Assembly: GCA_009733575.1 (NCBI GenBank)
Contig: ML769427.1
Span: forward strand, 1-64,000
DNA length: 64,000 bases
DNA from: Gymnopus androsaceus JB14
Taxonomy: Eukaryota > Basidiomycota > Agaricomycetes > Agaricales > Omphalotaceae
Direction: 5' to 3'
The notes under the pieces were generated by a model, which saw only the letters and a list, made by a program, of their open reading frames with translations, had not been told where the DNA came from and searched no databases. Below, piece by piece: positions 32,830 through 42,655 of the stretch. Position numbers and translations under genes: made by a program. Within the stretch, counting starts at the first letter, position 1; each line of letters opens with the position of its first letter.

Positions 32830-33760
32830 TATATAGATGTAATAATGTGTAATGGCTTGACCAGACTCCTGAAAAAGTCAGGTCAGCCATGGCTCCATAC
32901 TAGCCTAGTGAGGATTCAAAGGAAAGAGATTGAAAAACTTACATGCAATGATCATTCTGCAATGACTCACCATATTGAAGTAACTCTGCCCTTCGGATAT
33001 GGCAGTAATTGAAGATCTTCATTCTTTCATTCTAGCTCTGCTTACTATCATTGAAAGATTGAAGAAATAAAAGAAGGAAAAAAAAGAAGGAAAAAAAGCA
33101 CTAGTGCAAAACACACTGGTAGAGAATCTTGCCTTGTTAATCCTTGGTTGGGAGTCAAACCCAGGGAATGTATTTAGATGCATCAAAACAACATAAGATA
33201 TGCCCAGATTAGATTCAACTGGTATCATGTGCTCCCATTGACACAGTATTTTGCTTTGAACATTTTCTATAAGACATTTTTCAAAAAAAAAAGGCCTTGG
33301 GACTCAATGCAAATGACCTTCCTTCAAGGTGCCCCAAGGTGATTTTTCAAAAGTTGCTTGTAGAAAACCTGATAAGTAAGATACTACATCATCCATTAGA
33401 TCATGTGATGCCAGTTGAATGTGAGCTGGGCATATCTTATGTACATAGTAGCCAATACACAATGAAGGGATTTATCAGCCTGCTTCGTGAAATGATTTGT
33501 CAGTATACCACAATCATGAACAAGGGATGCTGTTTGTAGTAAATATGCACATACAGTGATGACTGGATAGTGGCAGCACTGAAACACAGGTGCACTGTCT
33601 GCAAACAAAAAAAAGTGTTTATACATTGTGAACTCTGTCAAGGGAAAATAGATGGTAGTACATGTTTGCATCTCAGGAGAGGAAGGAGGGTACAGGTGGA
33701 GCGGGAATAGGGAATGGGTAGGTTTTGTGGAATATAGGAAGACTGACTGTAGGCAGATTT
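32830..33760 (+). repeat. Dispersed repeat, CpG-depleted copy with MITE insertion
   Basis: Direct repeat of 29123-29585, interrupted by a 252-bp inverted-repeat element at 33191-33442. Nearly all CG sites of the other copy read TG or CA here. The final part (about 33562-33760) is related to 62735-62890 in direct orientation and to 29588-29660 in inverse orientation, so this family has at least three members in the window. Confidence 0.8.
33191..33442. mobile_element. 252-bp MITE
   Basis: The ends ACATAAGATATGCCCAG and CTGGGCATATCTTATGT are inverted repeats, extended imperfectly inward for about 40 bp. ACA flanks both sides, compatible with a 3-bp duplication. The insertion is absent at the matching place in the related repeat near 29475. 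No ORF. Confidence 0.7.
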
Positions 33761-34330
33761 GATGAGTACTTGAGCTTTGAGTAGTGCACTAAGCACTACC
33801 CATTACTATCTTGTAATTCCAACCTTCTCTTGCTTCTCCTTTGTGAGCAAATTCAAAGACTTTTGCTCCTTCTCCTTCTCTTCTATCTCATATCTGTCAT
33901 TGGTAGACACAGAGACAGGTTCTTGCCTGCTGGATGAAGAGGATGTGGATGCAAAAGAAGATTTTAGATTTGGAGGAGGGAGGAAAAATTGAAACATCAG
34001 CAAAACTGGCACCGTGTAAAGGACATAATATCACAGCCTTTATGCACCATCATATGCAATGGGACTGATATAAAGAAGGATGGGACCATATACTTTTATC
34101 AACCATTTATTCATCATTTATACCTCTGCATGCAATGTATGGTGCACTCCTCCATACGGGCCCAGGACACAGATATTGTATACAAATTACACTACAATTG
34201 TAAATAGTATCAATGTCTACAAATTTATTACAACTGTAGGTTCCATCAATATTATCAATACTATTACTATATATACAGTTGGGTGTGCAAACTTCAGGCC
34301 TGCCTCCATCAGCAAAAAGGGGTTAAACCT
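33761..34330. other. Intergenic, no gene seen
   Basis: Low-CG, AT-rich DNA. The stretch near 34200-34280 is rich in ACAATTGTA/TATCAAT words. No credible ORF. Confidence 0.4.
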
Positions 34331-34486
34331 ATGATGACCTAGGGAACCATCTGGAAAAATTCCCTAGTGCCCAGGAACATATAGGTTGCACTGAGGCACC
34401 CACAGGGTGACTAGGACACCCAGGATGTCTAGGCACCCCAGGCACCCCAAAGAAACCCCCCAAATCCTGAGGATAGAAAAGTATCT

Positions 34487-34575
34487 CTGGGGTGTCTCTG
34501 AATATCCCTGGGGTGTCTCTGAATATCCCTGGGGTGTCCCTAAATATCCCTGGGGTGTCCCTGATCATCCCTGGG
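34487..34575 (+). repeat. 21-bp tandem repeat, about four units
   Basis: Units of CTGGGGTGTCTCTGAATATC plus one base follow each other at 34487, 34508, 34529 and 34550 with one to four changes, and a partial fifth follows. They lie in a wider CCCAGG/CCTAGG-rich stretch (34330-34620). Confidence 0.85.
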
Positions 34576-34619
34576 TGTTCCCGGGGCGCCCTGGGGTGTG
34601 CTGGGAATCCGTAGAGAAA

Positions 34620-35220
34620 ATATTTAAAATATATATTTTTTACCATCTTAGCCTCTTATGCTCATATTTACCTTCTTTGTTTACTTATTCATTATTCATT
34701 ATCCAAGTCTCAGTACTTAATACACTTATTATAGATGGTTGTTGTGCTTTCTGCTCACTGCTTACTATTGTCTTATTCATTTGGTGTTTCAGTGCTTAAA
34801 TTCAAATGACTCGCAATAAACTTAAAGATTGACACCTCACAGGTTTGAACTCTCAGCCTCGCAGTCAACTGAATTATATAAGCAATAGCATGAGAGCTCA
34901 AAACCACTGAACTATCTTGATGTAAGGTATGCTAGAAACTTTATGCACTATATACACTAACTAGTGGGGTCAGCATCACCTATAAGAAAATTGGTGTGCA
35001 CTTGGTCATAAGTGCACATGAGCCCATTTTCTCACCATAGTCTACCAAGACTATCTACAGTGTTACCAGTAATTATTCTTGGGTAAAAAGGGCTTGAAAT
35101 GCGAAAACTAGACTCAATTTTTCTCTTTTGGTTAATTTAATTTTGTTGTGGATATAATACATTGTAGCTTTTAATTAAAACATAAAGTATGTAGCCAAAA
35201 CGTCAGATGGGCGCTTAAAT
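34620..35220. other. Intergenic, no gene seen
   Basis: AT-rich, CpG-poor DNA with no supported feature. Confidence 0.4.
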
Positions 35221-35872
35221 CACGTGCTTGTAAGCATGAGCACATGACCGCTCTCCCAGGGTGTCCCAGGGCTTCCCAGAGCTTTCCAGGATCCCCAGGA
35301 ATTTGCCCATTTCCCAGGCAGCCCAAGCAACCGGGGCAGCCTAGAATTTTAGCCAAATCCTGAAGGTCTTTGGGCTTGCTTGAGGCTAATTCCTGATTAA
35401 CTTCAGAGATACTCAAGGATCCCTAGAATTTGGCCGAAGTCCTGGGCTGCCTGGGGTGCTTGGGTTGCCTAGTGTTGCCTAGGAATTGGCCAAATTTCTG
35501 GGCATCCCTGAGAGTGACCAGGCACACCTGGACTTGCCTGGGCTTTAGGTAGTTTTCCAGATGACCTAGGCTACCCTGGTCACCCTGGTCACCTTGGGTC
35601 TTCCAGGCTACCCCAGACTACCTTAGGCTACCTCAGGTTTCCTCAGGTTCCTCAGGTTAGCTCAGGTTTACTCAGGTTTACTCAGGTTGCCTCAAATTCC
35701 CAAGGTTTATCCCTAAATCCTAGGCAACCTAGGTGACCTCAAAGAAACTGAGGCAGTCTAGGCAACCTAGGTGGCCTAGGAGACCTAGGTATCCTTGGGC
35801 TCCCTTAAGTCTCTTTAGGTCATTGTGGGTCAACCTAAAGTCAGCCCTGGGCCCAGACCATTTTTCCTGATG
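35220..35872. mobile_element. CCTAGG-rich MITE relic, right end preserved
   Basis: The right end GACCATTTTTCCTGATG at 35856-35872 matches the termini of the complete family members at 36938-37265 and 37903-38237. The interior is dense in CCTAGG, CCCAGG and CAGGTT words. I did not find a matching left end, so the unit is truncated or composite. Confidence 0.5.
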
Positions 35873-36449
35873 TCCGCTTCTCTCCCCTTCCTTGCTGCAC
35901 TCAGGGGGTCCCCCAGGCTGGGACCAGGGAAGTTGTCAGTGGGCACTCTAAAACCTTGTTTGCGCTTATTCCGAGAGGCCATAACCCCTAACCCCTAACC
36001 CAGCGCATTTGGCAATGCTGGACTAGCTCTCTAATGTTGGGGCAAACCCCAACAAGAGCTAGCCATGGCATTGCACAGAAAGAAAAAATTAAAAGACAAT
36101 TAATTGTATGCACTGGTATTTTGAATGCTCATTGCCAGGTATGTAATTTATCACATGTATCCAATTGGGTGACTGAGAGTACCACTTTGCCATCAGGCAC
36201 ATGTAATGTGATGTTGTAATTCAAATATAGTACATTGCCACTGTCAATTGTAATTCATTTGTTGACATTGATATTAATTACAATTGTAGGTGTTTGTAAA
36301 CAAATCCAATGCTGTAGGCTGTCCATACCCTCACATACACCTCCATACATATTTACCTTGCATCTTTATACTAGTTATACATGCTCAATGTTGCTCTTCA
36401 GCCAGTTTATTTAACCATACATCAATTTTATTGAGCAATACTACTACTG
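35873..36449. other. Intergenic, no gene seen
   Basis: No gene. A short CCCTAACCCCTAACCC run occurs near 35985-36002, too short to call telomeric. Confidence 0.4.
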
Positions 36450-36546
36450 CATCAGCAAAAATAGTCTGTGCCTAGGCCACCTAGGGTAACCTTATAGGCT
36501 TACCTAGAATGACCTAGGAAACCTGAGCAACCTAGGTGACCTTGTT
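36450..36546. mobile_element. Truncated member of the CCTAGG MITE family
   Basis: It begins CATCAGCAAAAATAGTCTGT, a variant of the family terminus, followed by CCTAGGCCACCTAGGG-type sequence that fades out near 36546. No right end is found. Confidence 0.5.
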
Positions 36547-36937
36547 AAATGTATGATGATATCACTCATCATCTTGGTCATATGACACTGTCAGTCATTG
36601 CTGAGGTAGTCTTACTCAGCCTCAGTAGTTACTTAGTAAGTAGCTTTATGGACAACATCATAGGTCATGCACATAGAACATACTAGAAGGATACTACTAT
36701 ATATGTAACGAATACAGTACTACAGTATATAAGGACTCCAGTAGTACTGCTAATGATAATGACTTCTACTAGTCTTTTACCTCTCTCTCTATCTGCTCTA
36801 CAAGCTTAACCACTTGGTGAGTGCTAGTCACTCCATCTCCTAGCTTATATGCTGTGCAACAGGTTATGGGCCCCAAGTCCCTCTTGTCATTGTGCTTCAC
36901 AATGATCAGGTTGCCTTTGGCCCTGTTCATGCTGCAA

Positions 36938-37265
36938 CATCAGGAAAAATGGTCTGGGCCAAGGATAGCATAGGTAGCCTAAGCCTCCTAGTAGGTTACA
37001 GGGGGCTGGACTTGGGATGGCCTAGGCAGCCTAAGCCTCCTAGGTTACCTAGGACTACCTCAGGCTGCCTGAGGTTTCCCCAGGGTTCTTCCAGGTTTCC
37101 TCAGGTTTTCTCAGGCGACTCAGGTTGTCAAAAGTCCACCCCCTAATTCCTAGGTCATCCTAAAAGGAACCTAGGCAACCTAGGTGGCCTAGGTGGCCTA
37201 GGTGTCTTTGAGTTACCTTGAGGTTAACTTCAGGCCATCCAAGGCCCAAACAGTTTTTCCTGATG
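36938..37265. mobile_element. 328-bp CCTAGG hairpin MITE with 2-bp TSD
   Basis: The termini CATCAGGAAAAATGGTCTG and the inverse at 37248-37265 bound a CCTAGG-rich interior whose halves are partly complementary. AA flanks both sides, compatible with a 2-bp duplication. No ORF. Confidence 0.75.
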
Positions 37266-37722
37266 AAGATTGAAGTTGCAAACATATTAGTTGATCTTTT
37301 TAAAAATCTGATGAGATTCACCAGTAGATAAATACATAACTAGGTATTAGCAGTATGCAGTGTTGGCAAGGTCAGTTGCTGGGCATCAAGGTCACTGACA
37401 AGCCCAAAAGTGCAGCCACAGACATGTTTTTATGACTTGACTTTTGACTATTTGTACCAATTTGGGCCCTTGGTACACAATGACAAAAGCAATGACCTTT
37501 GGGCAACCTTCCAGAAATCCAGCAACCTTTGATTGCTGTGCGCGCTTATGAGCACTTAGTTAGGGCAAAAGTCAGGTCCTTATGACTGCTGTGACTAGTC
37601 ATCAAAAAATGACCATGACCTTTGCCCATTGACTGTTGCCCTTCCAACACTGGCAGTACACCCAAATGTATTTATAAGTACATCATCAACTCCTAGTTGA
37701 CATAAAGTAAGCATACAAACTA
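37266..37722. other. Intergenic, no gene seen
   Basis: Flank of the LTR retrotransposon. No gene or repeat is supported. Confidence 0.4.
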
Positions 37723-37727
37723 TTACG

Positions 37728-38366
37728 TGTAAGAATTTCATCCTTACCCTCACCTTTCCCACTCATTCCTGTCTGCTCCGCATGCATATACGAGTCTCGG
37801 AGCCTCGCATTCAACCTTAGGAGCCCTTAGGATTATCTCAATTACGCATACACGCTAGGTTTCTATTCAGTTATTGGATTAACCTTTACTTCAGATTTAC
37901 TTCATCAGAAAAAATGGTCTGGGCCCAGGATGACCCCAGGTCACTTAGGCAGCCTAGGCCACCTAGGAATAATGCAAAAACTTTGGACACCTCAGGTATC
38001 CTAGGCCTCCTAGGCCTCCTAAGCCTCCTAGGAATTCTGAGGATATCCTCAGGTTGCCTCAGGTTGCCCCAGGACAGCCCAAGATGGCCTTCAGAATGCC
38101 TGGGAGGCTTAGGAGACTTAGGATGCCTAGGATGCCTAGGATACCTGAGGTGTCCAAAGTTTTTGCATTATTCCTAGGTAGCCCAGGCTGCCTAAGTGAC
38201 CTGGGGACGTCCTGGGCCCAGACCATTTTTCCTGATGTTACTTATAACTACTCCTTTATTTAGACCCTTAACTACTTACTTAAATAGCCTTGTACTTTAC
38301 CGTAGAAACTCATCAAATCAATGCCGTTACTGGCTGTTTTCATTCCCTTGAACCCGGTTCCTAACA
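37728..38366 (+). repeat. 5' LTR, containing a MITE
   Basis: It is 639 bp long including the 335-bp MITE at 37903-38237; without it, 304 bp against 302 bp for the 3' LTR, the two extra bases being a TT duplication at the insertion. It differs from the 3' LTR mainly at CG sites that read CA or TG here. Confidence 0.92.
37903..38237. mobile_element. 335-bp CCTAGG hairpin MITE inside the 5' LTR
   Basis: It starts CATCAGAAAAAATGGTCTG and ends with its inverse. Almost the entire element is one long imperfect hairpin: the ATAATGCAAAAACTTTGG stretch near 37970 pairs with its complement near 38153-38171. Comparison with the uninterrupted 3' LTR proves the insertion and indicates a 2-bp TT duplication. 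Confidence 0.9.
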
Positions 38367-38429
38367 GTTTGATTTGACCACCCATCAAACTCAGTTGAAC
38401 TTCACGTTCTTGTAATCCTCTGCTCCTCT

Positions 38430-40649
38430 TTGCCCTTGCCAGCATCTGGCAATTCTTACCTTGTTCATCAAGAACGTCCAATGACCATGTCATCCACTGA
38501 ATGGTCCAGTATGAATCTCCCAGACCCATACTCAATTAATACCGTTCTCAGAAGCTCCCAAAACAATGATCCCAAACCAGATCCTGAAGCACCTGTTAAT
38601 TTTGCAACAATGCAGAAAGAATTTTTTGATCTTAAAGCAATGTTCAACAGTTCAATCAAGGACCTCACCAATACACTTGGTGAACAGATCGCCAGTCTCC
38701 GAAACTCCAAGCCTCTACCCAATGATCCCGTGCCTCCTCCTCCTCCTCCTCCTCCTGCTCAGACCGCGCCCCCTGTCAAAAATCCTACTCCTCAAGGCAC
38801 TCCAAAATTCAAAGAACCAACCGTTTTCAATGGAAAAGCCACCCAAGTCATAGGATTCCTCCAGGAAATCCGAGACACACTATACTTGCTCCGAAGTACC
38901 TACACCACGAAGAAAGATAAGTGCATTTACCTTGCAACTTACCTTGGAGATGGCACACCCAAGGAGTGGTACAAATCCATCCTCATTGCCGATGTGGACT
39001 GCATCTATGAGGATGATGAGCTTATCCACAACTTTGATAAATTCACTACTCACTTCAAAAAGCATTTCAGCGACTCAGATCTTGTTGCTACTGCACACAA
39101 CAAACTTGATGATCTTCACCAAACTGGATCCATTGCTACCTACACCTCTCGATTCATGGAATGGATCATCCATCTTGATCTCACAGAGGAATCTAAAATC
39201 AGGCAACTTAAAATCTGAATTAAAAGACGCCCTTGCCTCTCGAACTGATGCACCCACAAAATTGTTGAAACAGTACAGTGATTGGGTAATCAGCATTGAC
39301 AACCGACATCACCAATGCGAGATTGAGAAGAAACGCGAGAACGGATTGCGAAATTTCTCTCATTTTGACAACTCCTATTTGGATCCCACCCCTTCCATTC
39401 AGTCCCGAGCCTACTTGGTCCCTGTCTCTACTCCCGCGTCTGTGTTTCCCAGCTCACCTTATGTCCCACCTTATGCTCCTGCAACTAAAGATGGACACGA
39501 GTCTGGATCCGGGTCGACCTGGATCCGCCAGACAGGTACCTGTGGCCTCAAAGGGCTGACCTGTGACCTGCCCCAGATCTGTGGGAAACAGGTCCAGTAT
39601 AACCGGGATCCGTGGCAGGTATACCTGCAGGTACCTGTATGACCTGTTGAAAATTTTTAATCTAGGTTTTCAGTACTTGTTAGTAATAAATCTTATGCCA
39701 TTGCTTCCAGTAATAAGTATCAGTATTAAATAGCATGGACTGGAAGTAATACAATGACTATCTTTTTGATACAATATTTAGCCTAAGCTTTGTCAGTACT
39801 ATACTAGTATTGTATTAGCAGTAACAACTTAATAAGTATAGGAATTTGAGAGCATACAAAGACCCAGGGCTCACCTGTGTGTACCTGGACTGACCAGAAA
39901 TACAGGTACCTGCATTTCAAAACCATATAAGATTATTATAAAGGTAACATTAATTATATTCTGTAGTCTACTACACATGTCAAGCACCATCACTTAGTCA
40001 TAGCATTACACTTACTAGTAGAAAACTAGTAATACTAGCTATTACCACTGGTATGCTGTACCTAATGCTTAAGCTGTAACTTAGTCTGGAGTAACTAGTA
40101 CTAATACTAATATATACAGTCAATATTGACTAGTATTAAACAAATACTAGTGTTAATAACTTCATCAGGTATGAATGTACTAATATCAGTCAAACTTTAA
40201 TGAAATTACTCAATATTTACAGCACTTGAGTAGTAAAATTTTTATTGATGCCGGATCCACAGGTACCTGCAGGTCATTAAAAATATCCCAAAGGATGACC
40301 TGTGACCTGTGCCGGATCCGTGGGAAACAGGTACCGGGATCCGCAGGTCAAATACCTGCGGGTATTCCCACAGGTATACCTGCAGGTACCTGTTCTGGAT
40401 CCAGACTCGTGTCCATCTTTACCTGCAACCACCACTGCTACCCCTCCTGATCCTACTGTGGAAACCTCGAATCTTTCCCCTGGTGAGCCAATGGAAATTG
40501 ATGCTCTCCGGGCAAAACCACGAGGTCCTTTAACCCAGGAAGAGAAGGATCGATGCCGTGCTCTGGGACTCTGCAATTATTGCGGAGGTCCTAATCACAT
40601 TGCATCAGACTGTCCTAACAAGAAGAAATCCGCTCCAAACAGCTCTTGA
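38430..40649 (+). pseudogene. Gag of the gag-only retrotransposon, split by a TIR element
   Basis: The first part (38430-39218; the in-frame start giving MTMSSTEWSSMNL at about 38478 is likely) has a polyproline run and the Ty3-type capsid region: FNGKATQVIGFLQEIRDTL, LGDGTPKEWYKSI and FTTHFKKHFSDSD. One extra A near 39205 shifts the frame, which continues as SELKDALASRTDAPTK to about 39485. A 936-bp TIR element then interrupts. After it the frame resumes with TTTATPPDPTVE and ends with a zinc knuckle CNYCGGPNHIASDC (CX2CX4HX4C) at 40575-40617, stopping at 40649. Without the insertion and the extra base, the ORF would be about 420 residues. Confidence 0.85.
39486..40421. mobile_element. 936-bp hAT-like non-autonomous element with 8-bp TSD, inserted in gag
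   Basis: The ends TAAAGATGGACACGAGTCTG and its inverse at 40402-40421 form perfect TIRs that continue into GGATCC. The 8-bp direct repeat CCTGCAAC lies at 39478-39485 and 40422-40429. Both the TIR start (T-A-R-N-G) and the duplication length fit hAT. Subterminal regions contain many GGATCC and AGGTACCTG words in both orientations, as in hAT transposase binding zones. No transposase is present. Removing the element and one duplication restores the gag frame. Confidence 0.88.
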
Positions 40650-41584
40650 AGCTCTCGGAACATTCTTCTAGGTATTTTTCATGGTTTACTGGCCTCGTAT
40701 CTCGGACTCTAGCCCACTTTCCCAATGTATTTTTTATCCGTGCACTTTTAGCACTTCATCCTCGAACCTCTGTCCATTGAATCCCTTGACTTTCCCATCG
40801 ATTTCCATGCTGTCGCTGAACGCGACATTTTTATGTCCTGGTTTCACGATTCATGCATCGATTGATTAACCAAACGTTAAAATTTGATTGCGTGTGTTAC
40901 TTCCAAAGTTACCTGCAACGGTCCCTAGTCCGATGCATTGTAGCTTGTCATTGTCTGAGTGAAAGAGGTCCTAGTCTCATAATCTCATCATTCATTGTGT
41001 GTCCATTCTCAAGTTTACTCTCAAACCTTGTCTTGTCCCATGTCCCTGGTCCTAACAGAGCCCACTGCTCCATGTACCTTTTCGGAAATTCTCGTACCCA
41101 GTCTCCATACCCCCACCTTCGTTCCGTGGCCATGTGCCTTCTGCCATGATCATAACTCCCCATTTGGCATCTTTAATCCTAATCACCTCGCTCTGAAACC
41201 ATCTTCAACTTTATCTTTTCATTTTAATAAACTCTTGTCTAGAAGGGAGGACAATGTAAGGATTTCATCCTTACCCTTGCCTTTGACAAGTACCACCATC
41301 GACACCCACGCTCACCACATCCACCGGCTATTTCATTCTCAAAATCTCGTCCATTCCATTCAACCGATACTCATTCCAGCTCCGATTCAACTTCTAATCT
41401 TAAATTTTACTCTACACCATCGCGACCAATTCCACCCCAAGCTTCACATCGCCCTAAATCTCCTCCTCCCATTACTCAGAATCTTCGAGCACACTACGAA
41501 CCGGCCCCCAGTCAACAACGCATTCCGGTTGCGTCTCCAAACCTCCTGCCAAACTCGACCCTTAGAGTCTAAGAAGGGAGATAA
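40650..41584 (+). other. Non-coding 3' part of the gag-only element
   Basis: No pol domain can be read in any frame. At 41239-41284 a stretch with a purine run followed by TGTAAGGATTTCATCCTTAC repeats the junction of the real polypurine tract and 3' LTR start at 41570-41606. The polypurine tract of the element is probably the AAGAAGGGAGATAA just before 41585. Confidence 0.6.
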
Positions 41585-41886
41585 TGTAAGGATTTCATCC
41601 TTACCCTCACCTTTCCCGCTCATTCCTGTTCGCTCCGCATGCATATACGAGTCTCGGAGCCTCGCATTCAACCTTAGGAGCCCTTAGGATTATCTCAATT
41701 ACGCATACACGCTAGGTTTCTATTCAGTTATCGGATTAACCTTTACTTCGGATTTACTTACTTACAACTACTCCTTTATTTAGACCCTTAACTACTTACT
41801 TAAATAGCCTTGTACTTTACCATAGAAACTCGTCGAATCAACGCCGTTACTGGCCGTTTTCATTCCCTTGAACCCGGTTCCTAACA
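41585..41886 (+). repeat. 3' LTR (302 bp)
   Basis: TGTAAGG...CCTAACA, followed by the target-site duplication TTACG. It retains CG at most positions where the 5' LTR has CA or TG. A TAAGGAT-TTC-ATCCTTA hairpin lies at its start. Confidence 0.92.
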
Positions 41887-41891
41887 TTACG

Positions 41892-42570
41892 AAGTACATG
41901 TTTAAGTAGGTTGTAGCCGCACAAACCACTATGTACATAGAGTAGGCTACACTCTCATCCGGCCTCTTTTTCCAATGAAAAATACGGTCATAAGTACCAG
42001 CTCTAAACTGAGTCGGAACAGAGTAGGTGTTTTTGTGCTTTATCAGTCGTTCTCGAAACGACACCGTGGAACAGATTCGAATTTTTGACCGTTGGTAGGA
42101 AGAACAGGAGCACGGCGTTATGCTCGAGTCATTAGCAACTGCGAAGATGATAATGTTGACTCTAAGTGCTGGGATCGGGAGATTGGGATCATTCATCGAA
42201 TGAAAGGTCGAGATGTGTGGAAGTCGTCGTAGTCAGACACATCCATCCAGAAGCTCGAAGTTTCGATATAATGTTGCTAACGGACATTCTATGTCCACGT
42301 CCTCTTGGAATCTTCCCATCTCCGCCCAGCGCTGCAGTATCCTTTTCCTTCCTCCGTTAGGATTTGCTACTAATCTCTGAAGTTGCTCACTCACTGTATA
42401 ATAATCGCCAGACAATGCCAGGGTCTTTCTTCCAGATTCCTTTTTTTGCGTCACTGGGCCGGGGTTAAGAGCACATTACTGAATGGACTCATATGTATGT
42501 TCTATCCGCATCTTGTGATTCTCCTGGAGTCTACAGTAACTCCCGGTAAACTCTAACAACATATATAGTA
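41892..42570. other. Intergenic, no gene seen
   Basis: DNA between the LTR element and the promoter of dehydrogenase copy C. The minus-strand frame 42196-41890 has no recognisable similarity. Confidence 0.4.
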
Positions 42571-42617
42571 GGATTCGTCAGCCAATTGACAAGAATAGCC
42601 ATGAAGAGGTATTTAAC
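42571..42617 (+). promoter_or_regulatory. Conserved promoter of dehydrogenase copy C
   Basis: GGATTCGTCAGCCAA at 42571-42585 and AGAGGTATTTAAC at 42605-42617, as in copies A and B; the TATA-like sequence is changed from TATATAA to TATTTAA. Confidence 0.5.
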
Positions 42618-42655
42618 TTGAGGTAGCTGCTTCTGAATATATATCGCCCACTAGT

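Larger units (their letters stand above)
37728..41886 (+). mobile_element. gag-only LTR retrotransposon (TR-GAG-like), with TSD TTACG
   Basis: Two related LTRs (37728-38366 and 41585-41886), both starting TGTAAG and ending CCTAACA, bound the element. The host direct repeat TTACG lies at 37723-37727 and 41887-41891. The only coding region is gag (38430-40649, interrupted). No protease, integrase, reverse transcriptase or RNase H is visible between gag and the 3' LTR, although about 930 bp lie there. This fits non-autonomous elements that keep gag only (terminal-repeat retrotransposons with GAG, described in plants). The 5' LTR hosts a MITE and gag hosts a 936-bp TIR element. Confidence 0.9.

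Noticed and set aside
34487..34575. Tandem array considered as CRISPR-like
   Set aside because: Units abut without unique spacers, and the genome is eukaryotic.
34329..34646. Minus-strand ORF with repeated GIFRDTP units
   Set aside because: It is the translation of the 21-bp tandem repeat; there is no start context, no flanking domain, and the repeat is non-coding in character.
35985..36002. Short CCCTAA-type run that could be telomeric
   Set aside because: Only about three imperfect units in the middle of a gene-bearing scaffold.
36449..37265. Single large element from the relic at 36450 to the MITE end at 37265
   Set aside because: The complete termini at 36938 and 37265 with AA flanks define a separate smaller element; the relic at 36450 is independent.
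37914..38263. Plus-strand ORFs across the CCTAGG-rich segment
   Set aside because: They are read through a hairpin MITE; the periodic amino acids come from the CCTAGG words.
38735..38760. CCTCCT microsatellite
   Set aside because: It encodes the polyproline run of gag and is explained by coding sequence.
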